NCBI RefSeq assembly: GCF_000247695.1
Contig: NW_004624742.1
Coordinates: 8,573,881 to 8,637,880 of the forward strand
Direction of reading: 5' to 3'
DNA length: 64,000 nt
DNA from: Heterocephalus glaber
Lineage: Eukaryota; Chordata; Mammalia; Rodentia; Bathyergidae
Part shown: positions 20,849-31,967 of the stretch, one piece after another
How the letters are laid out: each line of letters starts with the position of its first letter
Position numbering within the stretch: position 1 is the first letter of the stretch
Position numbers and translations under genes: made by a program
Notes under the pieces: generated by a model
Told to the model about the DNA's origin: nothing
The model's input: the letters and a program-made list of their open reading frames with translations, nothing else
The model's database searches: none

Positions 20849-21212
20849 GGACCTGAAGAAGAGCAAAATAAGAGATTAATAAAAGGAAACAGGGAAATAG
20901 ACCTTTTGCAAGTGGGAAAAGACCAAGAAAAGGAGCACTGGAGGGAAGGAGGGGAAGAGGATATAGAAAGATCTAAGATGTGTCACGTACATGTACCAAC
21001 TACCCATGATCATTATGTGTCACAAATGGGAATTTTAAAAATTAAAATGAGAGAAGGAAATCTAGAAATGGAAGGAGGGAGGAGGGAGGGGAGAGGAAGG
21101 GAAGTAAAAAGAATCAAGATACATTCAATATATGTACCCATTCCCTAAGATAAAGGTAAACATTAGGTACTGCAAACATGTACTAATAAAAAACTTTAAA
21201 AAATTTAAAGAA
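20849..21212 (+). repeat. L1 3' end forming the GBP 3' UTR, with two AATAAA signals
   Basis: Starting within a few bases of the GBP stop, the sequence resembles the G/A-rich 3' UTR and terminal motif of other L1 copies in this window (compare 7090-7412). AATAAA occurs at 20878-20883, 30 bases after the stop, and at 21185-21190 at the L1 tail. The 3' UTR may therefore be very short or wholly L1-derived. The exact L1 start is uncertain. Confidence -1.
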
Positions 21213-21362
21213 AGAATAGACCTTCCTTTCCTATCATTCTTCCTCAAGGCATAACTCAAGCAATTTTAGAAGACAAAGCAAGTGTCACTTCACTTAGTAA
21301 TAATTAGGTTTTGCATGACAATACCAAAAATCTTCTAAGACATTCAGTACAATTGAAATCAT

Positions 21363-21452
21363 GGCCTAGGGTCGCAGCTAAGTGGTAGACCACTTGCCTA
21401 GCTTGTGAGGCTCTGGGTTCAACCTTATTTCCCACCAAAAAAAAAAAAACAA
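21363..21452 (+). repeat. ID SINE
   Basis: gggtcgcagctaagtggtag, cacttgcctagcttgtgagg, ggttcaacc and an A-tail. The stretch 21453-22275 beyond it shows no gene. Confidence -1.
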
Positions 21453-22280
21453 CCTTCTTAAAAGATTGTAAATTGTGCACCAAGGATGCGTCTTACCACT
21501 GTACCACTAAAGAAGATAACACTTCCGTCATTCAAGTGTTTCTTCTTCCAGCTGACCACCAGTATATAAATGGACACCGAACACAGTCTTAGGTCAAAAT
21601 CTCACCACACAGTTGGGCACCAACTGGCCAAGTGTACAATGCACTCTAATGTCAGGGACAGACATCCTAGTTTCTTACTGGAGATAATGTATAGTTCATT
21701 ATATCAAAGCTTCCCAATCAATGAGCAATAATGGGATTTCTGGATGCTCATGGGTCCAAGGTGAAGCATGCTTCCTTGTATAGAGATCTACAGTCTCCAT
21801 ATAATTTCCACAAGGAGATGGATGAAGCCACCATTATGAAAAGGAGTCTGAGTCATAAACAAACGGGCTAACGGACTAAATTTTCCTTCTTGCTAAATTC
21901 ATCCAGACACAACTTTAAAGAGACATTTTATAACTTTAGAGAGTTAAAAATGGATTACACAGTAACATAAAAATTACACATTGTGACTATGTAGTAGCAA
22001 TGCATAATTTGCAAAGATGGGCATTAAATGAAATGGATAATGTGTTAAAAAGCACAATTGACTTAGTGATTTGTTCATAATACTAAAGCATAAAATAGTC
22101 AAACAAAATTGAAGTAGGTTCTTCTTTCATGTGAATGCAGATGGTTGCTACAGGGCTGGAATAAGGGCTCCATGATGTCAGAACTCGGACTCCTCTCTCA
22201 CTGTATTGTTCTGTAAAACTTCAACTTGCAGATTCCACACAGTAATTCGAGGGCTGTAGCCATCAAGACTGCACTCAACT

Positions 22281-22430
22281 CAGGCATGGGAACCAGGCCT
22301 GTAATCCTAGCAGAGCACAACCTGGGTAACTTAGCAACTTAAGGAGACCCTATCTCAAAATAAAAAATATTTTTAATAAGAGGTGGGGGTTTAGCTCAGT
22401 GCAAAGGCCCTACGTTCAATCCCCTGTTAT
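22281..22430 (+). repeat. B1-dID dimer
   Basis: B1 part ggcatgggaaccaggcctgt to gaccctatctcaaaataa, then ID part gaggtgggggtttagctcag. Confidence -1.
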
Positions 22431-22766
22431 GATTTATATCTAGTTGTCCCCCAAGAGTCTTATGTGTTCATAGGTGGGACTTTTGGAAGGTGACTGGACA
22501 GGGGCTTACAGCTGACTTGCTGTTAGAAGGTGGGGCCTTGTCCAAAGAGGTGACTCACTAGGGGCTGACCAGAAGGACACATCTCCTTTCCCAGCTCCTC
22601 CTGGTCCATCTCTGCTCCTGGCTGTCATGAGGTGACCAACTCTTCACCCTCTGTCATGCTGTTTCTTCCTTGGAGCTGGCCAAACATGGAGTGAAACATG
22701 AGCCAAAATGTTTAAGTCATGGGTGTCAGGTACTGTCTCAGCAACAAAGAAAGTAACTAAGACACC
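22431..22766 (+). repeat. MaLR-type LTR
   Basis: tatgatttatatctagttgt and ggtggggccttgtccaaag; ends catgagccaaaatgtttaag and aagtaactaagaca, the MaLR pattern in sense. Confidence -1.
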
Positions 22767-22996
22767 CAGTACAATCAATCAATAAGTCAATCAAATCAAT
22801 AACTGGATTTAAACTGGCAGGGAAACCACAAACCATGGGAAGAAGGGCCTGGTATTCTTCCAAGACATCACATAAAAGCTGCACATACAGCTTCCGTTTA
22901 TAGCCCCATTGGGCAGAATATGGTCCTGTGGCTGACCTAGTCATAAGAGATTAAAGATACAGTCTTCATGTACTATATCCTTAGCAAAACTTAGTG

Positions 22997-23380
22997 GTCT
23001 GTATTAGTCAGCTTTCCCATCACTGGAACGCGACAACCACAACTTAAAGGAGGAGAGGCTGAATTTAGTTCACATTGTCAGGGAATTTAGTCCATGATCC
23101 CATAGCTCCAAGGCAAGAACATCATGCTGGAAAGGCACAGCCAAGCAAAGCTGCTTAGTTCACAGCATCTGGGAAGCAGAACAGAGATGCCAGAGAGGAA
23201 CAGGGCAGGGACCATATATAGTACCCAAGGCCACCCCTTATGACCCACCAAGACACCCCGGGAAGTGTGCTTTACTGATCCCCTGGGTATTTCTTTCTTG
23301 AGTCAAGTTGACACGATTAACAGTGACAGGGGCTTTATTCCTTCTTGAGAGAGGAAAGGAATACTAACCAGTGGAGAATA
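22997..23380 (-). repeat. MaLR-type LTR, inverted relative to its neighbour
   Basis: tgtattagtcagctttccca, gctgaatttagttcacattg and agaacatcatgctggaaagg, the antisense MaLR pattern. Confidence -1.
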
Positions 23381-24050
23381 ACCAGCAGCTCATCCTAATG
23401 ATTCTCTTTCCCTTTTTTTAAAGGAATGTTTCTATACTTACTAAAACTTGAGCACCATTCTAAGTCGTAGAGCTGGGATAAATAATCTGGCTTATAAACT
23501 ACCCTTACTAAAAATCAATCAATTAATCAAATAAACTACAGTTACTGCCTTCTGTGTGCTATGTTTCAGGATATATTTTGTCCTGGGTTGTGTTCGATCT
23601 GTGGCCTGCCTAGTTAGATGTTGCTGTTGACATTTTCTGTCTTTCTTTGGCTTCTTTTTGCTTTTTAGTGAAAAATGTTTAAAGTGAAGGAAGTTGTGTC
23701 ACTTAAGGCAGGGAAGCAGGCCACATGTTGGACACACCTGTATGATGAGTCGGACTAGGATTTATCTACATAAGGCACATATTTTTTATTCAGAAAACAA
23801 AGAAGCCAAAGGGATAAAAGTAATACACCTATTAACTTTTACTTTAGAGAGTTGCTTGTAGTACACTGCCCACACTCAGGGCTTTTTCAGCTGCCGCTTT
23901 CCTTTCCAGAATCATTTTTTGGAAAGGTTGCCACCTTATCATTCACTTCGGAGTTCAAATCCCTCTCTTAAAAGAGCATTTCCCCACCACGCTGTTTACA
24001 GTCTCTACTATTGTCACCATCCCTTGCTTCTTTCATTGCACTTCCCCTCT
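23381..24050. other. Intergenic, with a possible L2 relic
   Basis: 23860-24050 resembles an old L2 3' region. The rest shows no gene. Confidence -1.
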
Positions 24051-24215
24051 TAGGTGAGGGATGGAGCTCAGTGGAAGGGGGAAGAGCATGTTTCTAGCAT
24101 GGGAAAGTTTCTGGGTTCCATTTTCAGAAAACCCAAAATTAATTATACAAGGAAAGAAAGCTGAGGAAGGAAGGAAGGGAGGGAGGGAAAGAGGGAGGGA
24201 TAGAAGGGCTGCTTA
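24051..24215 (+). repeat. ID SINE with purine-rich tail
   Basis: gtgagggatggagctcagtg through gggttccattttc, then a GGAA/GGGA low-complexity tract to about 24205. Confidence -1.
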
Positions 24216-24311
24216 TTACAGCACTTACCCTGTGAAGTCATTTTTCTTATTTACCTGTTTATTGCCTCTCTTTCTCCCTACAAGTATGTAAGATTTAAAA
24301 CACTTCCAGCA

Positions 24312-24398
24312 CGCCGGGGATTTAGCTCAGCGATTTCGCCACCTGCTGCGCAAGCACAAGAACCCAAGTTCGATCCCTGTTACCAAATAAATAAATAA
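24312..24398 (+). repeat. ID-like SINE with target duplication
   Basis: gccggggatttagctcagcg to gatccctgttacc with an (AAAT)n tail. aaaacacttccagca is repeated on both sides. Confidence -1.
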
Positions 24399-24551
24399 AT
24401 AAAACACTTCCAGCAAAGCATGATGCCTCAGTATCATGCTCAGTACATAATTCAGATTTATTTTTGGTTTTGGCTTGTTTTGGTTTTTGAGGCAAGTTCT
24501 CACTATGTTACCCAGTGTGCCCTTAAACTTGCAAATGCTCCTGCGTGGGCT

Positions 24552-24885
24552 TCTGTATTAGTCACTTTCCATCTCTGGGACAAAATACCTGACACCCACA
24601 GCTTAAAGGGAGAGTAGTTTATTTGGCACACATTTCCCAGTAGGTTCAGTCCGAAACTGGCTGGTTCCAAAGCAGAAATGAAATGGTGGAAAGGACTGGC
24701 TGAGAACATCTGTTCATCCTTTGGCACCCAGGAAGCCGACAGAGAAGGGGGTAGGGATGCACCTTCCCAGGCCAACGCCCCAGTCACCCATATTCAGCTT
24801 CTGAGTCAATGGATGAGTCCACTGAGGAGTACAGAGCCCTCATGATCCAATCACCTCTAAACCATAACAGCTTCCCAAGTGCATA
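24552..24885 (-). repeat. MaLR-type LTR
   Basis: tgtattagtcactttccatc, aaatacctgacacccacagc and terminal catgatccaatcacctctaa; antisense MaLR pattern. Confidence -1.
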
Positions 24886-25036
24886 GGATGACAACTGTTT
24901 GGCCACGACTGGCTTTCACTTTGTGTAAAGTGAGATGAAGAAAAGCAGCCCCCGGCACTGGGAACTGTACAGGACACTTCACCTTCTGTTGTCAAGAACT
25001 GGCCGTGATGTTCCCCCATTAAAACTTTTCACAATC

Positions 25037-25225
25037 AGCCCAGCATGGTGGTTCGCGACTGTAATCCCAGCTACTAAGGAGTTTGAGGCGGAAGAAAGGC
25101 AAGTTCAAGGCCACCATGGGCAACTCAGGGAGACCCTGTCTTAGAATAAAATAGAAAAAGGGCTGAGGATTTAGCTCAGTGCTGCCTGCTTTCAATCTGC
25201 ACTATCACAAAAATAAAATAAAACA
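25037..25225 (+). repeat. B1-dID dimer
   Basis: B1 part ggttcgcgactgtaatccca to gaccctgtcttagaataaa, then ID part ggctgaggatttagctcag. Confidence -1.
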
Positions 25226-25719
25226 TAGCAATGTCAAATAAAGTCATTCTTAAGCATGATGAAGCGACAAAATCATTTAATAATCTTGCATAAAGACAGA
25301 AAAAAAGGTCACTGTGTCAACTACAGTATGTTCCTTCAAAATTTGGTTTTGCTCTTTCCTGTAGGTCTGAATAACAATGTTAATACTGCTCTCATAAAAT
25401 GTCTTTATCCTCTCATCTCCGTAAAATACAAGTGAATCAACACGAATTCTTATCAGAAACTTGCCATTCACTAACACCGCCCTCCCCAAAGGAGTGAAGC
25501 ACGGTGTTCTTTTTCCTCCATTTTCTGTCCTTACTTTTGTTTTTTGTTGTTGTTGTTGAAGTATCGCATATCTTCCTCCTTCAGTCTCGCATCCCGCTTT
25601 CATTCACGGTTCTCTGATCAAATTCACTACTGTTCAGGGAGGGAAAGTTTCTGTCCGCTTTTTTTCCCCCGTCACAGGTGACAAATACTTGCACAAGCCT
25701 CTTTCACACTCACTTCAGG

Positions 25720-26340
25720 CGTGTCCTCTCCCTGGCACCTAAATTATCCCAACGTCAACCCACGTTTTTTCCAAGGCCGTGACTGGAGAGAGCGTCCTCC
25801 ACCCTAACCCAGCCTTGTCGAATAACCCACCCCGATCATTCACACACATCCAATCCGAGCCTCAGGTTAAAATTCCATAGCCAATCGTCATGCACCTCCA
25901 TGTCCACGCCCCTCTCCCGCCCCTATCTCAGGTTCGGAACTTCCACCCTCTCCTCTTCGCTTGCGATCGCACTCCGTACCTTTAGCCCAGACCCCAGAGC
26001 CAATCCCCGGCCACATCCAGGCCCGCCTCCTTACTCCCTGCGGCCCCGCTCGCCCCTTTACCGTCAGCCAGCCGTATCCAATCCGCGAACCCTACCTAAC
26101 CTGCCAGCCAATCAGCATCTAGAACTCAGAGTCAATCTCATCCAGGCTACTCCCCCAGGACAAGATCACGCCCACCAGCCCCCCAACCCGGATAGGGACC
26201 GGAGCCCCTGGAGACCAGGTGGGTGTTTGTGGGATCCTGCTCATCCGGGTGCACGAGGATTGCGGTCCTCCGCGTGCGGAGTTGGCTGGGTTTGTGGGAC
26301 GGAGCACGAGGCGGAGGCCACCGAAAACCTTGCGAGACTG
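25720..26340 (+). promoter_or_regulatory. KYAT3: CpG-rich, CCAAT-rich promoter and probable non-coding exon 1 of KYAT3
   Basis: This is the only GC/CpG-dense stretch in the window. Five CCAAT boxes lie at 25850, 25881, 26000, 26078 and 26108, all in + orientation, and no TATA box is obvious. A good donor, GACCAG|gtgggt, lies at 26218/26219 and could end the untranslated first exon that splices to 31868. The position 5.6 kb upstream of the first coding exon fits KYAT3. The start site and exon boundaries are inferred. Confidence -1.
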
Positions 26341-26647
26341 GGAAAAAGCCCGATCTGCACGTGCATCGACCTAGGTGTCCTGAGCTGAGAAACCAGCTGG
26401 CTGATGGAGCCCGGGGACTGATACCTGGCAGATCTATAGGGCGGGTGCAGGGGATCTACCTTGGGCTTAAAAGTTTCGGCGCCCAGATCACTGGCCTCCC
26501 AGGACGCAATCCTTGCATGCCAGTCTGTCTTGCCGGTTTGCTTTTGCGCTTTTAGAAAGCAGTCTGTGAAGGGATTGCTGACTCCAGTTCATTTCTTAGC
26601 CGAGCTCTTAATTTTGCAAAAGGAAGCAAAGACTGTTAACCAGCCGA

Positions 26648-26742
26648 GCGAGAGCTGGCGGTGTAGCTGTGGTTTAGTGGTAGAGCGCTTACCTAGCAAG
26701 TTAAGTCCCTGGGTTCAAAATCCGGCACCGCGGGGAGACAGG
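26648..26742 (+). repeat. ID SINE near the KYAT3 promoter
   Basis: gcggtgtagctgtggtttag, tggtagagcgcttacctagc and gggttcaaaatccggcacc. It has tRNA-like boxes but is a SINE, not a tRNA gene. Confidence -1.
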
Positions 26743-26744
26743 TC

Positions 26745-27650
26745 CAATTTTACCTAGCAACATTTCAGCAGTTTCTGGTTGGTGCCCTTTAATTTTGTGC
26801 CGACTAACTTTGGCTAATTTTTTTCTACTTCTGCTCTGATGACATGGCTTTGAAGTTTGTCCTTCCCAGTGTACTTCCCTCAACCTGCACCTAGTTCTTC
26901 TCCTAGGTACCCTCTGTTGTGATCAGTGAACCTTATAAGCATTCTGGGAGTGAACTAACAGGTAAAGCAAGAAGGAAAAATAATCTACTTAGCCAGACCT
27001 TTCTGACAGTCTGAGCTGTCCACTAGCACTAGCCCTTTTTGCAACCGCTTCGGTTAATCTTCCTTGAGCTTGTAGTTAACCTATGTTCTTGACTTGAGCA
27101 AATTAACCAAATCTCGTCCTATCTACCTCATATGCATATTTACTGCATATGGAAAATGTTTATAACTTGATAACTTGAAAGCAAGTCGACAGCGTTAATC
27201 TTTGACTTTTTAAATTTAAAAAAGTCATTTTGACTCCTTCCTCTACATTTGAGTTTTGAATTCTGCTTCCAACAGTTGACCAGCCTTCTCAGGTTCAGGT
27301 CACCCCAAAATCTGCCAAGCACACCTTCTGAATTTTTGTCTTAAAGGGTCTACTCCAGTGATGGGGACAACTCAGTTTAATTTTCCATTGATTGTATGCC
27401 TTTGAACATGAAGTCTATTGCCATCCCATGATTAGATTGACTGGAACACCCCGATTCACATTTGCCTCGTTGCCTTAACCAAGCATTCTTTTGGGGAGAA
27501 ATTAGAAAAATGCAATGAAAATACAGCTTAGAGTTAAAAGCTAGATACCTTTTGATTTTTTTCCAATTTTCCATGACACCCAAATTTATCAATTTATTTA
27601 CTTTGTTGATGAATATATATACAAACAAGTTATACATGCAATATTAATTG
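26745..27650. other. KYAT3 first intron, no repeat or exon recognised
   Basis: AT-rich unique sequence. No RBMX-like retrogene is present here or elsewhere in this intron. Confidence -1.
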
Positions 27651-27669
27651 CATTAGAAAATACTGTTCA

Positions 27670-27984
27670 GGGGCCGGGGATTTAGCTCAGTGGTTTCGCC
27701 ACCTGCTGCGCAAGCGCAAGGACCCAAGTTCGATCCCTGGTACCAAAAAAAAAAAAAAAAGAAAATACTGTTCAAAGCATTTTTCTTTAAAATGCAGAAG
27801 AAAAAGCTTACTTCAAATTCCTTATGATGAATGATATCATTATGTATGTCTAAAATGTACCAATAAATGTTTTTCTTTTAAAAAAAAGAAAAAAAAAAAA
27901 TATATATATATATGGTACCAGGGATCGAACTGGATCCTTGCGCTTGTGCAGCAGGCGGCGAAACCACTGAGCTAAATCCCCAGC
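27670..27984. repeat. Inverted pair of ID-like SINEs with an L1 tail between
   Basis: A + copy (27670-27760, duplication gaaaatactgttca) and a - copy (27913-27984) face each other about 150 bases apart and are roughly 90% alike by eye. An L1 terminal fragment (about 27800-27885) lies between them. Confidence -1.
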
Positions 27985-28487
27985 ATAAAAATATTTTATA
28001 AAGAAAACTTGTTTTAAAGGCTCCCAATGCTGTGGATTTGCCCCTTGATGAGGGCAAAGCTCAAAAACACAACCAGGAGATAAAGAAGTGAAGGAAGGCT
28101 TGTTACTTCCAGGAAGGAGCACACTGGAGTTCACTCTCAAAGTAGTGTCTCCCCAAAGGGGGCTTTTATTGGCGGCATTTGGAGGTGTTCATATATGAAA
28201 GGTTCTTCCTGACTTGTGCAAGCGGGCCCTTTGCTGAGCACCTGAGGCAGAGGGAACGGAAGCTTCAGGGCCGGATGTCAGTATTCTGAGCGGTTTAGTG
28301 GAGGTCACCTAAAGAGTAAATCAGAGCAACTCAGTGATGTTTGCTGTTACTTGCAGTTTTCTCTGGAGGATTTTATTTCAAACAAACCAGCTTTTCTCCT
28401 CTTGCTGCTAAAAACCTCCAAACACCTAAAAAATCTGTTTAATCAGTCTGCTTAGAGTTCATTTTTGTTTTAGTGGTTGTGTGTTTT

Positions 28488-28660
28488 TGTTTTCGGTGCC
28501 GGAGACTGAACCCAGGACCTTCACACTGACCTACATTCCCAGCCTTTTTTTTATTTTTTATTTTGAGACAGGGTCTCACTAAATCACCAGGCAGGGCTGA
28601 AACTCTCCATCCCCTGGAGCACTGAGATTCCAGGCTTGCACCATCAGGCCCAGCTAGCCT
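28488..28660 (-). repeat. B1-dID dimer
   Basis: Antisense ID part (ggtgccggagactgaaccca) then antisense B1 part (gagacagggtctcactaaat). Confidence -1.
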
Positions 28661-30780
28661 GTTTAGATTTCTTGAGGCAATTTCCATCAAAGTGCCCAGA
28701 GTTCCTTCCACAAGATTACCTGCTGAGGGAGTGACACATGACAGGTAAAGAGCCTGATTCTGGGTTTGAAGAATTCTATCATTTAATTGTGTATGGGAGA
28801 AAGGCAAGAGGAAAATGAGGGCTATATTTAATGTCAAAGCCAGGGGAATAAGGGTGTATCTGGGAGGAGTCAGGGATTGATCAGCAATATTTTAGGCTTT
28901 GTGGGATCAAAACTGACTTAGCCAGCACACTTCCTCTGGAAGTAATGGGTACAAAAATAGATTGCACCAGCTTGAGCAAAAGGAGACAGCTAGTAACATG
29001 AGGTACAGTACAAGGACAAGAAGCTCTGTTGCTTGCCTTTTTTGTTATCTTGGGATCAGACCAGTTTGGGATAATGGCAAGGTATGAGGTGTGATTATGG
29101 GAAAGAGGGACCGAAGCCAAATGGAGGATGAGAGCAGTGGATGAGGGAGTAACAGCTGTTTGATGGGTCTGGCTGAAGGCATCACAATGACCTAGAATGA
29201 TCACAGTACTTGGGGTTGAGAAGAAAACTTTCCTAAGAGTTCCTTAATCCCTAATAGGGAGTCAGTGCAGGTCAGGAGATAGTGAGTGGAGCACAGAAGA
29301 GAAGTAATGGTTGAGCAATAGCAAATTAGACAGCAGGAAAAAGTTTGCTGATAACAATGGTGTCAGGTAAAAGGGCCGAAGACCAAGACCAGACCAGGCC
29401 TTAACAAGCCTTTATTAGGGGAACAGATCTGCTGGGCTGTCTCTGAACAAAGGAGAGACAAAAGCAATATGGCCGGGGCAAGGAGAGTCTTTTATAGAGA
29501 CTGGGGTGGGGTTTGTAGGGCCAGAGGTGGGGTTGAGTGAGGTAGTGACTAGGGAATGGAGGAGCCCATGATGTCATTAGGTGGTAGGAGGTGAGCGAGT
29601 ATTAGGTTACTTTCTAGGCGGGAACAGGGGCATGCTGGGAAGAAGGGTTTATTGTTTGGTGGGAGCAACCATCTTGGCATGATGTCACACAGGGGAGGGG
29701 ACAAGGCACCATAAGAAGAGGGCAGCTACTATACATAATAGCTGCTGAGGTGGTGGGAGACCTATCAAATGGCAACTATGGTTAGCAATAATGTAAATTT
29801 GAAAATTGCCGAGAAAGCTGGTTTCAGGTATTTTTGCCACAAATAACTGAAAAGTATTTCAGATAGTGTAAAAACAATATATGTGGAGCTTATAAGAACG
29901 CAAGCCAACACTGAGGAAGTCAGAAGTGGCAGATTCTGGGAACAATGAGAATTGAGGTAGAAGCAACTCTGAAAACAAAGATAAAATGGAATTGGCGGAC
30001 AGTGGTGAGCCTATGCCAGAGGACACAGTGGAAGGTTGGGAAAGTGGATGAGAAATGAAGTCAGGTGAGTTACTAGCAAGAACAGTGTGTTTTGGAGGTG
30101 AAATGTTGTAGAAGACAGATACTGGAGGGCACTGAATTTAGCTTTGGGGATTTCCAGAAGGCAATGAGCAGCTTCCCTGGCAACTCTGCCAAAGCCTGGT
30201 GGCTAAGGGCAGGGCTCAGGCAGAGTGGGGTGAAACCTCCCCACACCCCGACACCACAGTGTAAGCTCACAAGTGCCAGGCCAGTGACTCAGCAGTGATT
30301 GAGATTATCTTCAAGCCAGGAATTCATTGACCGAGCATCAAGTGCAGGAAGTTAGTGGCTTTGTCCAAAGATAGAAACCTTTTTTACAGATGAAGACTAG
30401 AAGCCAGGCCTTCTGACTCGTCGTTTTTTTCCCTAGTTTATTTCAAGAAGTTAAAAGATATTTCTCTCACTTGATTACTTGAAAGAAAGCACTTTTCTTA
30501 TCCTGTGTTTAAATTATGCTGAATTTAAATGGGCATAAGGGGCAACTATTTACAAAAAGTCACTCTCTCACAAAAGGATTCTTCTTAAATATAGCCCACT
30601 TAAAACATTTTAATGTGATTTTATGTATTCATTTAGTCATTCAACATTTATGTAATTGAATACCTACTATGTGCCAGAGAAACTTAATACACAAGGTTTC
30701 TCCTAATGGAATTTATGTTATAAATTAACCAATGAGGAACCAGCCAAGTAAACAAACCGCAAAAAAATCCTCTCCAAGAG
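28661..30780. other. KYAT3 first intron with possible ERV LTR near 29385-29760
   Basis: The stretch from 29385 (aagcctttattagggg, rttttatagagactgggg) looks like an antisense LTR but is not confidently assigned. The rest is unique or unrecognised, with no coding exon. Confidence -1.
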
Positions 30781-30782
30781 GG

Positions 30783-30900
30783 GAGGTGCGGCATCTGTAA
30801 TCTCAGAACTCAGGATCATAAATTCAAGGTCATGGGGTCATGGTGAGTTCCAGCCTGGAATATATAGCGAAACTCTGTCTTTGGAGGAAAAAGAAAAAGA
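30783..30900 (+). repeat. Diverged B1-type SINE
   Basis: gaggtgcggcatctgtaatc to cgaaactctgtctttgg, with an A-rich tail. Confidence -1.
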
Positions 30901-31034
30901 GTGCTTAGCAGAGGTTGGTGTCACATGGAGTAGCTGAGAGGCTATTATAGCTTCCATGATCAGGGCAGGACTTTTCAGGAGCAGTCACTTGAGCTGAGAT
31001 TTTATTGACAGGATCAGTATGTTATATTTTGCTC

Positions 31035-31213
31035 TTTTTTTTTTTTTTGGTGCTGGGGATGGAGCCCACCATTTTGCCCATGCTAAGCAGAGGCTCTCCC
31101 AGGGTGTAATACTCCCAGCCTGCTACATTTTTTTTTTTTAGTACCAGGGATCGAACTCGGGTCCTTCCGCTTGTGAGGCAGGCGGTGGAACCACTGAGCT
31201 AAATCCCTGGCCC
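31035..31213 (-). repeat. ID-like SINE inserted into an older ID SINE
   Basis: Older antisense SINE at 31035-31120. A younger antisense copy at 31130-31213 duplicates ccagcctgctacattt on both sides. Confidence -1.
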
Positions 31214-31539
31214 CAGCCTGCTACATTTTAAGAAACATCCTCTGTATTATTTTTCACAGCTAAAGTTTCCTGCAGCCTTAACATTTTGACAAATTAGGGG
31301 GTTCATAGGTACTAGTATCAGTAGACTCTTTGAGTCCATTGAGTGAATTTCCTGTCTAGGGTTTGATTATAATTGTTAGAGTGGTAGTATCTGTCTCTAC
31401 TGGTACAGTAACCTTTCATACTTTCAACTTTTCATAGTATAAAATCATAAGTGAAATTTCTCTTTGCCTGAATGTTTTTAGAAAGCTGGATTTTTATCAT
31501 TCACTTTTTCATTTTTGGTGTTTTTATTTGTTACTTAGT

Positions 31540-31662
31540 TTGTTTTTAGACAGGGTCTTGCTGTTAGGGTCTTGCTCTGTAGCCCAGGCTGGCCTGGGCT
31601 GGTCCTCCTGCCTCACCTCTCAAGTGCTGGGATTACAGGTGTGCACCACCACACCCAGGTTA
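31540..31662 (-). repeat. B1-type SINE
   Basis: acagggtcttgctgttaggg, ctctcaagtgctgggattac and accacacccagg, 0.2 kb upstream of the first KYAT3 coding exon. Confidence -1.
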
Positions 31663-31867
31663 GAAGTGCCTTTTGTTTGTTAGGGTTGACACAATTGACT
31701 CCATTTTGATTCTGATAATTTCTACATTTCTTCCACACTATAAATAAACGAAGTACTAAGTTTGTTATAAGAATGATAGAGAGCATCATAAAAAGAATAT
31801 TGTTGTCAGAGAGTGATGCAATTATTGTATATTTACTCCCTTTTCCAATTTTTCTTCTCTCCTATAG

Positions 31868-31967
31868 CATGTTTTTGGCCCAGAGGAGATTCTGCTTCCT
31901 TGGTAATAAAACAGAATTTCTAAAGACAATTTGTTCTTCAAAAATCCTTGGATTCTCTACTTACAGT
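31868..31967 (+). CDS. KYAT3: KYAT3 first coding exon: residues 1-33, mitochondrial presequence
   Basis: Acceptor tctcctatag; ATG at 31869 right after the exon start; donor gtaggt at 31968. Encodes [14 protein letters not shown]..., then [14 protein letters not shown], rich in Arg/Lys/Ser/Thr and poor in acidic residues, as expected for mitochondrial import. Confidence -1.

Noticed and set aside
25900..26388. 162-codon open frame in the CpG-rich region
   Set aside because: Low-complexity Pro/Arg-rich translation, expected from GC-rich promoter DNA; no recognised domain and overlaps the KYAT3 promoter.
26648..26742. Possible tRNA gene
   Set aside because: A and B boxes are present but there is no cloverleaf acceptor pairing, and the sequence fits an ID SINE.
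28439..28837. 132-codon - strand frame
   Set aside because: Runs through antisense ID and B1 sequence; no independent similarity.
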